NCBI GenBank assembly: GCA_904420015.1
Contig: CAJFTS010000033.1
Coordinates: forward strand, 1-64,000
Length of the DNA: 64,000 nt
Origin: an uncultured Clostridia bacterium
GTDB lineage: Bacteria > Bacillota > Clostridia > Oscillospirales > Acutalibacteraceae
Direction of reading: 5' to 3'
Under the pieces are notes generated by a model. It worked only from the letters and a program-made list of their open reading frames with translations, had not been told where the DNA came from and searched no databases. This document shows, piece by piece, positions 8,046-15,875 of this stretch (the stretch's first letter is position 1; the number at the start of each line of letters is the position of its first letter). A program made the translations under genes and the position numbers.

Positions 8046-8552
8046 ATGAGAAGTCTGCTGCGAAGTTTCCGTTTTGCCCTGCGGGGCATTCTGTTTTGCA
8101 TCTGCAACGAACGGAACATGAGGATCCATCTGGTGGCCGCCGTCTATGTGTTCACCCTTTCCCACTTTTTTCCGCTTTCCAATGTGGAATACGCGGTGCT
8201 GATTATCAGCATTGCTATGGTCATCGCGGCGGAAATCATCAATACCGCCATTGAAGAGCTGGTGAACATCTCCTCCCCCAGCTTTGATCCGCTGGCCCGC
8301 ATCGCCAAGGATACGGCGGCGGGGGCGGTGTTCGTCACCGCAGTGGGTGCGGTTGGAGTGGCTCTGTGTATCTTCTGGAAGCCCGAGGGCTTTCTCAACA
8401 TCGCGCAGTATTTTACCGACAATCCGGCCATGCTCGGCATTGCCGGCATCTTTACCGTGCTGGCCCTGCTCTTCATCTTTGCCGGGCCCAACCGGATGCG
8501 CACGGTGGTCAAGAGCAACATCAAAAACAGCGAACATAAGAAGGAACGATAA
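8046..8552 (+). CDS. dgkA: Diacylglycerol/undecaprenol kinase, DgkA family
   Basis: This small integral membrane lipid kinase phosphorylates undecaprenol or diacylglycerol; in Gram-positives undecaprenol is the usual substrate. The product has 168 residues and four hydrophobic segments. The catalytic signature EIINTAIEELVNISSPSFDPLARIAKDTAAGAV contains the conserved Glu, Asn and Lys-Asp. It has one more C-terminal helix than the ~120-residue E. coli enzyme. GGGAG precedes the ATG. It is in the usual place after ybeY. Confidence 0.92.
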   Translation: MRSLLRSFRFALRGILFCICNERNMRIHLVAAVYVFTLSHFFPLSNVEYAVLIISIAMVIAAEIINTAIEELVNISSPSFDPLARIAKDTAAGAVFVTAVGAVGVALCIFWKPEGFLNIAQYFTDNPAMLGIAGIFTVLALLFIFAGPNRMRTVVKSNIKNSEHKKER

Positions 8553-8690
8553 TCCCCGGGGTAAAACGGCAGAGAAGGAATATCCTCTGTCGTGGGGCGT
8601 TTGGACATGCCCTTGCGCGGCTTCTTCGAGAATAGGTCGTTATGGTTTTCGAAAGCGGCGCAGTCCTCTTTTGGGAAGGAGGTTTTGAGA

Positions 8691-9086
8691 ATGACCCGAC
8701 CAAAGGCACGCTCGTTTACCCGGCTGCGGATTCCGTGGGTACGCGGCCTGCTGACGGCGTTTATTCTCCTTGTGGGGGCGGTCTGGGGGCTTTTGTCCCC
8801 GTCTGCCGCAGGCATCTTCTCCCAGGAGGTGCAACGGGTGATTTATGCAGCCGGCCTTGCGGTGGGCATGCTGGAGCTTTTCTTCCTGCTGGGGCTCAGG
8901 CGTTTTTCCTTGGCAAAACCGGGGCTGCTGCTTTGCCTGGGGCTGGAAGGGGTTTATTTCCTCGGTATTAGTATCGGACTCTTCTTTCTGCCGCTTCCGT
9001 TGCAGCTCATGCTGCTGTCGCTGGCTGCGGGGGCGGTCATGCTGCTGCTTGTCCTCTCCACGCTGTTTTCCTTGGCAAGACAATAA
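8691..9086 (+). CDS. Putative four-helix membrane protein, function unknown
   Basis: The 131-residue product has a basic N-terminus (TRPKARSFTRLRIPWVR) and four hydrophobic segments at about residues 18-35, 47-65, 72-94 and 97-124. I chose the ATG at 8691 because GGAAGGAGGT stands seven nt upstream; the track's earlier ATG at 8592 lacks such a site. It lies between dgkA and era, where many Firmicutes have cytidine deaminase (cdd). I see no deaminase motif and recognise no family. Confidence 0.75.
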   Translation: MTRPKARSFTRLRIPWVRGLLTAFILLVGAVWGLLSPSAAGIFSQEVQRVIYAAGLAVGMLELFFLLGLRRFSLAKPGLLLCLGLEGVYFLGISIGLFFLPLPLQLMLLSLAAGAVMLLLVLSTLFSLARQ

Positions 9087-9189
9087 GCCATAAGCCAATG
9101 TCTCCCCTTGCGGTGCAAGAGGCGGGGCGCTTTTCAAATCCATTATAAAAACAACCGGTCCATACGGGGCCGCAAAACAAAGGAGTTTT

Positions 9190-10110
9190 ATGAAAAACCA
9201 AACCAATTCTCATCCGAAAACCACCTCGGCTTTTCTTTCCATCGTAGGAAAGCCCAATGTGGGCAAGTCCTCCATCATGAACGCCATGCTCGGGCAGAAG
9301 GTGGCCATTGTTTCCCCAAAGCCGCAAACCACCCGCACCCGTATCATGGGGGTACTCACCCAGGGGGAAACCCAGCTGGTGTTTATCGATACGCCCGGCC
9401 TGCATAAACCCCGCACCCGTCTGGGCGATTACATGGTCAAGACGGTGAGCGAATCGGTGTCGGGGGTGGACGCCTGCCTGCTGGTGGTGGAGCCGCAGGG
9501 GGAATTGACCGAGTCGGAGCTGTCCCTGATCCGGGATTTTAAGAAAAACCATATGCCGGCCATATTAGCCATCAATAAGATCGACCTGCTGGACAACAAA
9601 GAAACGCTCTTGTCGCGGATCTTGCAGCTCTCCTCCCTCTACGACTTCGACGCAGTGGTTCCGGTATCGGCGCTGACGGGCGACGGGGTGGACGAGCTGG
9701 CGGAGGAGCTGAAAAAGCACGCTTCCCCCGGTCCCCACTTTTTCGACGACGATGCGCTTACCGATATGCCGGAGAAGGTGCTGGCGGGCGAGATCATCCG
9801 GGAAAAGCTGCTGGAGCTGCTGGACAAAGAGGTTCCCCACGGCATCGCCGTTTCGGTGGAGCGGATGCGGGAACGGGAGGACGGCAGCGGCATTACCGAT
9901 ATCGAAGCGGTCATCTACTGCGAAAAGCAGAGCCATAAGGGGATCGTCATCGGAAAGCAGGGCGCCATGCTCAAGGCGGTGGGCTCCAGGGCCCGGGCGG
10001 ACATGGAGCGCTTTTTCGGCTGCAAGATCAACCTGCAGTGCTGGGTCAAGGTCAAGGAGGACTGGCGCAACCGGCAGGGCCTTCTGCGCAGTTTCGGGTA
10101 TAACGAATAA
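9190..10110 (+). CDS. era: GTPase Era
   Basis: Era is an essential GTPase that binds the 3' end of 16S rRNA during 30S assembly. The 306-residue product has G1 GKPNVGKSS near residue 17, G3 DTPGLHKP near 65 and G4 NKID near 126. The C-terminal KH domain carries IVIGKQGAMLKAVGSRAR near residue 246. Length and order of motifs match the family. AGGAG precedes the ATG. It is followed by a promoter for the yqzL-recO-mutS2 segment. Confidence 0.97.
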   Translation: MKNQTNSHPKTTSAFLSIVGKPNVGKSSIMNAMLGQKVAIVSPKPQTTRTRIMGVLTQGETQLVFIDTPGLHKPRTRLGDYMVKTVSESVSGVDACLLVVEPQGELTESELSLIRDFKKNHMPAILAINKIDLLDNKETLLSRILQLSSLYDFDAVVPVSALTGDGVDELAEELKKHASPGPHFFDDDALTDMPEKVLAGEIIREKLLELLDKEVPHGIAVSVERMREREDGSGITDIEAVIYCEKQSHKGIVIGKQGAMLKAVGSRARADMERFFGCKINLQCWVKVKEDWRNRQGLLRSFGYNE

Positions 10111-10145
10111 ATTAGAAAGCCGGAACCCGATTTTTTTAAAAACGT

Positions 10146-10175
10146 TTCACATATTCCCCACCATTTCCCTATAAT
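10146..10175 (+). promoter_or_regulatory. Putative sigma-A promoter for yqzL-recO-mutS2
   Basis: TTCACA and TATAAT are separated by 18 nt, 69 nt upstream of the yqzL start. Both hexamers are close to consensus. Confidence 0.6.
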
Positions 10176-10243
10176 ATCCTAGTAGAGAGCGGTTACAATG
10201 AGAATAGAAACCAAAGACGATACGGCAGGGAGGCAATGGGAAG

Positions 10244-10402
10244 ATGGAACGAAACGATTTATGGTTTGCGTTTGAAAAAACCGGCAGCGTACGGGACTAT
10301 CTCAATTACCGCGGCATTCCGGCGGCGAATTCGGCACAGGGGGATTTTCGCCATGCTTCTGAGCACCAACGGCCTGATTCTCAGGGAACAAAATACCGGT
10401 GA
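10244..10402 (+). CDS. yqzL: YqzL-like small protein
   Basis: This 52-codon ORF is not in the ORF track. It begins MERNDLWFAFEKTGSVRDYL and resembles the YqzL family, whose short members carry W..F..TG....YL and lie between era and recO in Bacillus. GGGAGG stands ten nt before the ATG; the other ATG at 10236, used by the track ORF in another frame, is only two nt from that site. Its last 50 nt overlap recO in a different frame. The function of the family is unknown. Confidence 0.75.
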   Translation: MERNDLWFAFEKTGSVRDYLNYRGIPAANSAQGDFRHASEHQRPDSQGTKYR

Positions 10403-11120
10403 GGACGACCGTATTGTCACCATCCTGACCAAAGAACGCGGCGTAATCCGGGCCTTTGCCAACAAAGCCCGGCGCATCAAAAGCAAAAACACCTCGGCGA
10501 CCTCTTTGCTTTCGTATTCCCGGCTGACCCTTTATTACGGCCGGGACAAATATACGATCAACGAAGCGGAGCCCATCGAGGTGTTTTTTCATTTAAGGGA
10601 GGACATCCTCCTGCTTTCGCTGGCGCAATATTTTTGTGAGCTGTGTCTGACCCTGGCGCCCAAGGAAGAGGAGGCGGAGGAGGTTTTGCGTCTGACCCTC
10701 AACACCCTGTCCATGCTGGCGGGGGAAAAACGTACGCCCGCTTTCCTAAAGGCGGTATACGAGCTGCGGCTGCTGTCCATGGCCGGGTATATGCCGGATT
10801 TGACCATGTGCGAATCCTGCGGCTGCTATGAGGCGCAGGAGATGCAGCTGCTCCTTCGCAGCGGGCGGCTGCGGTGTACCGGCTGCGGCCCGGCGGCGGA
10901 GCCGGCTGCAACGCTTCCCAAGGGTGTGCTGTTTGCCATGCGGCACATCGTCTATGCAGACTGTCATAAGCTTTTCTCCTTCTCGCTGCCTGAGAAAAGC
11001 CTTTTGACCCTGTCGGACGCCTGCGAGCGGTATCTGCTCGCCCAGCTCGACCGTGGGTTCGGCACCCTGCAGTTTTACCACGGCCTGATCGATTTTGCGG
11101 GGCAGTTTCCCGCACCTTAA
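10353..11120 (+). CDS. recO: DNA repair protein RecO
   Basis: RecO helps load RecA on SSB-coated single-stranded DNA and anneals strands in the RecFOR pathway. The 255-residue product begins MLLSTNGLILREQNTGEDDRIVTILT, the family's OB-fold start. It has a four-Cys zinc site (CESCGCYE...LRCTGC) near residue 153. The track ORF begins at 10236 but its first 39 codons belong to the yqzL region; AGGGGG nine nt before 10353 supports the ATG used here. mutS2 follows after 32 nt. Confidence 0.94.
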   Translation: MLLSTNGLILREQNTGEDDRIVTILTKERGVIRAFANKARRIKSKNTSATSLLSYSRLTLYYGRDKYTINEAEPIEVFFHLREDILLLSLAQYFCELCLTLAPKEEEAEEVLRLTLNTLSMLAGEKRTPAFLKAVYELRLLSMAGYMPDLTMCESCGCYEAQEMQLLLRSGRLRCTGCGPAAEPAATLPKGVLFAMRHIVYADCHKLFSFSLPEKSLLTLSDACERYLLAQLDRGFGTLQFYHGLIDFAGQFPAP

Positions 11121-11152
11121 CGGATTTTGTCATAGAAACGGAGATTACATAT

Positions 11153-13537
11153 ATGAAGGAAACGAAATTTACCCATCATCAGCGGGCGCTGGAGCTTCCA
11201 AAGATTCTCGACATGCTGGCGCGGGAAGCCCCTTGTGAGGACTGCGCCGAGCTCGCCCGGGCGCTGACCCCTTCATGTTCGCTTGCACAGGTGGAGCATC
11301 TGCTCCATCAGACCCAGGACGCTCACATGCTCATCGGCCGGTTCGGCAGCCCCTCCTTCGGCGGGCTCAAAAACCTGGCGAACGCCATGGCCCGGGCCAA
11401 TGCGGGCGGCGCTTTAAGCATGCGGGAGCTTTTGGACGTGTCGGAAAACTTGCGGGTCATGCGCTCCCTGACCGAATGGAAGGCCCATTGCGAAGGGGTA
11501 ACGACCTGCTTGGACGATCTCTTCGGCGCGATTTTTCCCAACAAATATTTAGAAACCCGCATCAACTCCTGCATCCTGTCGGAGGAGGAGATGGCGGATG
11601 CCGCTTCCCCGGCGCTGCACGATATCCGGCGCAAAATGCGGGCGGCCTCTTCCAAGGTGCGCGAGCAGCTCGACAAGCTGGTGCGCTCCCCGGCCTACCA
11701 GCGGTATTTGCAGGACCCCATCGTGACCATCCGTTCCGACCGGTTTGTGGTGCCGGTCAAGGCGGAGCATCGGGCGGACGTACCGGGGCTGGTACACGAT
11801 ACCTCTTCGAGCGGGGCGACCGTCTTTATCGAGCCCATCGGCGCGGTGCAGGCCAACAACGAGCTGAAGGTGCTCAAGGCCAAGGAAGCGGCGGAAATCG
11901 AGCGGATCCTCTTTGAGCTTTCCGCTGAGGTCGGATCCTTCTCAGAAAGCCTCAGCCGCAGCTACGCGCTGGCGGTGGAGCTGGGCCTCATCTTCAGCAA
12001 GGCGCGCCTTGCCTACAGCATGAGGGCCTCTGTCCCGGCGGTCAATGAGGCAGGCAAGATCAACCTGAAAAAAGCCCGCCATCCCCTTATCGATCCCAAA
12101 CAGGTGGTGGCTACCGACATTCAGCTGGGCTACCAGTTCGATACGCTGGTCATCACCGGGCCCAACACGGGCGGCAAGACGGTGGCGCTGAAAACGGTGG
12201 GCCTTCTGACCCTGATGACCATGTGCGGGCTGATGATCCCGGTGTCGGACGGGAGCACGATTTCCTTATTCGACCACGTTTTGGCGGACATCGGCGATGA
12301 GCAGAGCATTGAACAGTCCCTCTCCACCTTTTCGGCCCACATGACCAACATCATCGCCATCCTTGACGAAGCGGACGACCGATCCCTTGTCCTGCTCGAC
12401 GAGCTGGGCGCCGGCACCGACCCCATCGAGGGCGCCGCCCTGGCTATGGCGATTTTGGAAAACCTGCGGGCTATGGGGGCGAAGCTCTGCGCCACCACCC
12501 ATTATGCGGAGCTCAAGGCCTATGCGCTTCAGACGCCGGGGGTGGAAAACGGCTGCTGCGAGTTCGACGTCAAAACCCTGCGTCCCACCTATCGGCTGCT
12601 CATCGGGATCCCAGGGCGCTCCAACGCCTTCGCCATCAGCGAACGGCTGGGAATGCCGGACCAGGTGGTGAGCCGGGCGCGGCAATTGGTCAGCGCGGAA
12701 AGTACGAAATTTGAGGACGTGGTGGACCGCCTTGAGCAGAGCCGCCAGTCGATGGAGGAACGCCGGCAGGAGGCGGAGGCTATGCGCCTGGCCGCCGAGC
12801 GGGCGGCTAAGGAAGCGAACGAGCGTCTGGCCAGAATGGAGCGGGACCGGGACCGGGAGCTGGAAGCGGCACGGGTGCGGGCGCGGGACATTGTCGAGCA
12901 GGCAAAACGCCAGGCGCATCAGCTGATGGACGAGCTCGATGCCCTGCGCAAGCAAAAGGACGCGGCCGAATTCAGCATCCGGGCGGCACAGGCAAAGTCG
13001 GAGCTGAAATCGAAGCTGCGGCGGCTGGACGATCTGGCCGACCCGGTCAAGGAGCAGTCGGATGAGGACTATGTCCTTCCCCGTCCTTTGAAGGTGGGCG
13101 ATACGGTCCTGATCCCTTCCTTGGGGGCAACCGGTACCGTCATCTCCCTTCCCGACGGCAAGGGGAACGTTGAGGTTCAGGCCGGCATCATCAAAACGAG
13201 GGTGCCGGTCTCCTCCGTGCGGCTGACGGCGGCAAAAAAGGCAAAGCCCGTCCGGGCGGCCACCCGCCACGTAACCAGCCGCGCCACCGCCAAGGCGGAG
13301 ACCTCCCTCGATCTGCGGGGGATGGCTGCGGATGAGGCGCTGATGGATTTGGACCGGTTTATTGATCAATGCCTGTTGACCGGCATCGAGGAAATCACCA
13401 TCATCCACGGAAAGGGGACCGGCGTGCTGCGCACGGCGGTGCAGAAGCATCTGCGCTCCCATCCAAGCGTCCTCACCTTCCGCTCCGGCGTCTACGGCGA
13501 AGGGGAGCAGGGGGTCACCATCGCACAGCTGAAATAA
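11153..13537 (+). CDS. mutS2: MutS2 endonuclease/ATPase with Smr domain
   Basis: MutS2 suppresses recombination and, in Bacillus, acts on collided ribosomes. It is not a mismatch-repair MutS. The 794-residue product has a MutS core and clamp. Walker A is GPNTGGKTVALKT near residue 339, and Walker B LVLLDELGAGTDP lies near 413. A long charged coiled coil covers about 520-620. The C-terminal Smr nuclease domain has LDLRGMAADEAL and IIHGKGTGVLR. No N-terminal mismatch-binding domain is present, as expected. A strong terminator follows. Confidence 0.96.
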   Translation: MKETKFTHHQRALELPKILDMLAREAPCEDCAELARALTPSCSLAQVEHLLHQTQDAHMLIGRFGSPSFGGLKNLANAMARANAGGALSMRELLDVSENLRVMRSLTEWKAHCEGVTTCLDDLFGAIFPNKYLETRINSCILSEEEMADAASPALHDIRRKMRAASSKVREQLDKLVRSPAYQRYLQDPIVTIRSDRFVVPVKAEHRADVPGLVHDTSSSGATVFIEPIGAVQANNELKVLKAKEAAEIERILFELSAEVGSFSESLSRSYALAVELGLIFSKARLAYSMRASVPAVNEAGKINLKKARHPLIDPKQVVATDIQLGYQFDTLVITGPNTGGKTVALKTVGLLTLMTMCGLMIPVSDGSTISLFDHVLADIGDEQSIEQSLSTFSAHMTNIIAILDEADDRSLVLLDELGAGTDPIEGAALAMAILENLRAMGAKLCATTHYAELKAYALQTPGVENGCCEFDVKTLRPTYRLLIGIPGRSNAFAISERLGMPDQVVSRARQLVSAESTKFEDVVDRLEQSRQSMEERRQEAEAMRLAAERAAKEANERLARMERDRDRELEAARVRARDIVEQAKRQAHQLMDELDALRKQKDAAEFSIRAAQAKSELKSKLRRLDDLADPVKEQSDEDYVLPRPLKVGDTVLIPSLGATGTVISLPDGKGNVEVQAGIIKTRVPVSSVRLTAAKKAKPVRAATRHVTSRATAKAETSLDLRGMAADEALMDLDRFIDQCLLTGIEEITIIHGKGTGVLRTAVQKHLRSHPSVLTFRSGVYGEGEQGVTIAQLK

Positions 13538-13565
13538 CGAAAGTAAGCCGCATAACGTCAAAAAG

Positions 13566-13607
13566 GCCGTCCCTAGAAGCAGAATGCTTTTAGGGACGGC
13601 TTTTTTT
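13566..13607. terminator. Intrinsic terminator after mutS2
   Basis: A 15-bp stem (GCCGTCCCTAGAAGC and its near-complement) is followed by seven Ts. It closes the era-mutS2 region and may also serve the convergent ABC operon. Confidence 0.9.
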
Positions 13608-13672
13608 CCTCTGCGTGGCAGCGTATCTCTGCCGGCCATGCCGCTCCCGGCTCAAACCCGGCAACTGCAAGC

Positions 13673-14464
13673 TTAGGCGCGTTTTGTTACGATCATGCGG
13701 CGCAGCAGCAGGAAGCTGATTATGGCGGCTACCAAAAAAAGCATCAAGCAAAGCAATACCGCTCTGTACATTTCTCCTCCGTCCGGATATCCCCAAAGCG
13801 CCGCTACCGTATTCATGAATGCCGCACGCGCCCTCTGTTCCTTTTCGTAGTCAAGCTCATGCAGGATCAGCTGCCAAGAAACCGGAACCAATGCTATCGC
13901 TGCGAGAGCGATGAGCTTTCCCCTCGTACCCAGCCGATAGGCGAGCAGGCCTGCCAAAAAGCCCAGCATTAGCAAGGCCGCAAAGGCGCTGAAGTTCCAC
14001 AAGACGCTTTCAAAAAAGTAGACGGCTCCTCCCAGCTGCGGCCCCTGCATGAAGTGAGAAATGCCGTCTCCTGCCGTATCGTATCGCATCCAAAAGAAGG
14101 TGTTGAAGGCAGACTGGCATGAGGTCCAGGGGCTGAGCAGATAATCCGACGCCGTTGCAAGCAGCCCCATCGCCGCAGCCATTAAAAGGGTAATCCATGC
14201 ATAGCTGCAAAACTGGGTTTTGCGGGAAATGCCGTTTGCCTGAAAAAGCTCAAACGGGCTTCTAACCGCATGAAACCCGAAAAGAAAGGCAAAAAGGAGC
14301 GGGATATAGAACCCACCGCCGATTGCAAAATTGCCGCCGAATTGCTTCACAATGAGACCGATAATTCCAAAAACCAGACCGATCAGGTAGTAAGCGCTAT
14401 AAAAAAGCAAAAACGCTTTGAAACATCGACGTATATAATACCGATTCGCCAAAGTAAAATTCAT
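13673..14464 (-). CDS. ABC transporter membrane subunit
   Basis: The 263-residue polytopic protein has about six hydrophobic segments, beginning CFKAFLLFYSAYYLIGLVFGIIGLIV and ending LLCLMLFLVAAIISFLLLRR. It overlaps the upstream ATPase gene by 4 nt, so it is its coupled permease. No conserved family motif lets me name a substrate. The GntR-ATPase-permease order resembles Bacillus ytrABC-type exporters, which respond to cell-envelope stress (inference). Confidence 0.8.
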   Translation of the reverse strand: MNFTLANRYYIRRCFKAFLLFYSAYYLIGLVFGIIGLIVKQFGGNFAIGGGFYIPLLFAFLFGFHAVRSPFELFQANGISRKTQFCSYAWITLLMAAAMGLLATASDYLLSPWTSCQSAFNTFFWMRYDTAGDGISHFMQGPQLGGAVYFFESVLWNFSAFAALLMLGFLAGLLAYRLGTRGKLIALAAIALVPVSWQLILHELDYEKEQRARAAFMNTVAALWGYPDGGEMYRAVLLCLMLFLVAAIISFLLLRRMIVTKRA

Positions 14465-15330
14465 TCTTTTTCTCCCCTTTCCTCCTTAGTCAGATAAAGG
14501 CAGATGCTCTGCAAAGTAAGCCGAGATCGTTCCAAGCCGGGCGGCAGCTGAGACTCGGGGCTTTCCTCGAGGAAATGCACCGCTTTCATACCGCCCAGCT
14601 GTTCACTGCCGATAATCTGTTTTCCCTGTGCATACCGGCTGACCAGGCCTTGCGGCCCGGTTACCGTATAACCGCGCTCCATCAGATCCTGCGCCTTTTT
14701 ACAAAGCACAAGCTTTCCTTTGCAAAGCAGTATCACATTCTCCAACAGGCCCGCCGCTTCCTCAATCAAATGGGTGGACAGAAGGATGGTCTGGGGTCTT
14801 TTGACATAATGAGCGAGGAGCTCCCCATAAAACCGTTCCCGATGATTGACGTCCAAACCCAAAACCGGCTCGTCATACAATACAACCGGTGTGTTGCTGC
14901 AAAGAGCTGCAACGATGCGAAAAATACTTTGATAGCCGGTGGACAAGGAACCAAGCCTCGCCTTTGTGTCCAAGCCAAATGCATCGGACAGCCGGCCCGC
15001 CTCCTCAAGGTCGAAGGTGGGATAGAACATTTTGATTTGGGCAAATTGTTTGCCAACCGACCGGCCGTCGGGATAGAGGTTACGCGCACCCACGAAAAAA
15101 ATACGGCGCAGCGCCCGGTCGTTTTCCACGACTGACTCCCCATCCAAAAGCACCTGCCCGGTTTCGGGAAAAAGCTGATTGGACATGATTCGCAGAAGGG
15201 TGGTTTTCCCCGCTCCATTTGGACCGAATAGCCCGTAAATCTGATTCCCCTCCAGGGAAAAGGTCACGTCCTGCAAGGCATTGTTTTTTCCATACCTCAT
15301 GGATACTCCCCGAATATCCATCCGACTCAT
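14461..15330 (-). CDS. ABC transporter ATP-binding protein
   Basis: The 289-residue ATPase has Walker A GLFGPNGAGKTTLL near residue 33, the signature variant LSTGYQS near 129 and Walker B VVLYDEPVLGLD near 149. The switch His appears in LLSTHLIEEA. The signature LSTGYQ instead of LSGGQ is usual for this exporter subfamily. Start and stop overlap the neighbouring regulator and permease genes by 4 nt each, forming a tight three-gene operon. The cargo is unknown. Confidence 0.92.
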   Translation of the reverse strand: MSRMDIRGVSMRYGKNNALQDVTFSLEGNQIYGLFGPNGAGKTTLLRIMSNQLFPETGQVLLDGESVVENDRALRRIFFVGARNLYPDGRSVGKQFAQIKMFYPTFDLEEAGRLSDAFGLDTKARLGSLSTGYQSIFRIVAALCSNTPVVLYDEPVLGLDVNHRERFYGELLAHYVKRPQTILLSTHLIEEAAGLLENVILLCKGKLVLCKKAQDLMERGYTVTGPQGLVSRYAQGKQIIGSEQLGGMKAVHFLEESPESQLPPGLERSRLTLQSICLYLTKEERGEKE

Positions 15331-15695
15331 TCGTTAAGCCCCCTTTCCAATAGTGCGACGATTTCCTCTCTACTTAGCTGCAATTGCTTTGCTTCCTGAA
15401 TCAACGTTTTGACATAGGACTGATAAAACGATTCCCTGCGTTTTTGTAATAATGTCTGTCTGGCGCCCTTGGCTACAAACATGCCCAGCCCCCGCTTTTT
15501 GTACAACACTCCTTGTGATACCAGCAGATTAATTCCCTTGAGCGCCGTTGCAGGATTAATCCGATAGGTAACAGAGATCTCAGTGGTGGAGGGAATCTGC
15601 GTCTCTTCTGAAAATGCGCCGGAGACGATTCCATCTTCCAGCCCTTGGGCAATTTGCAAATAAAGCGGTTTCTCCTCCTGAAACGAAAGCTGCAT
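15327..15695 (-). CDS. GntR-family regulator, YtrA-like
   Basis: This 122-residue protein has an N-terminal winged helix (PLYLQIAQGLEDGIVSGAF, then ITYRINPATALKGINLLVSQGVLYKKRGLGMFV). A short helical C-terminus replaces a large effector domain, typical of the YtrA subfamily. The ATG at 15695 is preceded by GGGGAGGT; the track's earlier start lacks it. As first gene of an ABC operon it most likely represses its own transcription. The region between the promoter and the gene holds imperfect inverted AGTTA/TAACT half-sites. Confidence 0.9.
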   Translation of the reverse strand: MQLSFQEEKPLYLQIAQGLEDGIVSGAFSEETQIPSTTEISVTYRINPATALKGINLLVSQGVLYKKRGLGMFVAKGARQTLLQKRRESFYQSYVKTLIQEAKQLQLSREEIVALLERGLNE

Positions 15696-15744
15696 ACACC
15701 AACCTCCCCGCGTCAAGTTATATGGTTATCTACTCATGTAATTA

Positions 15745-15773
15745 ACTATATAACAATCTCTTTGCATTGTCAA
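15745..15773 (-). promoter_or_regulatory. Sigma-A promoter of the GntR-ABC operon
   Basis: On the minus strand a perfect TTGACA and TATAGT are separated by 17 nt, about 50 nt upstream of the regulator gene. Inverted AGTTA/TAACT half-sites between about 15717 and 15748 overlap the -10 and start region and could be the GntR operator. Confidence 0.75.
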
Positions 15774-15810
15774 GGTAATTTCTGGATTCCTTTAACCTTT
15801 TTCAATCCGG

Positions 15811-15839
15811 TTGCATGTTTACGGATTCCCGCCTATACT
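15811..15839 (+). promoter_or_regulatory. Sigma-A promoter of the amidohydrolase gene
   Basis: TTGCAT and TATACT are separated by 17 nt, 36 nt upstream of the ATG at 15876. It is divergent from the GntR promoter in the same ~180-bp gap. Confidence 0.7.
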
Positions 15840-15875
15840 AACCGTATGGGAATACCTATGGAAAGGAGCGGTCCT

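Noticed and set aside
12266-13639. 457-codon minus-strand ORF antisense to mutS2
   Set aside because: Shadow of a GC-rich gene; composition is His/Arg/Gln-rich, there is no ribosome-binding site, and mutS2 on the other strand is full length with all motifs.
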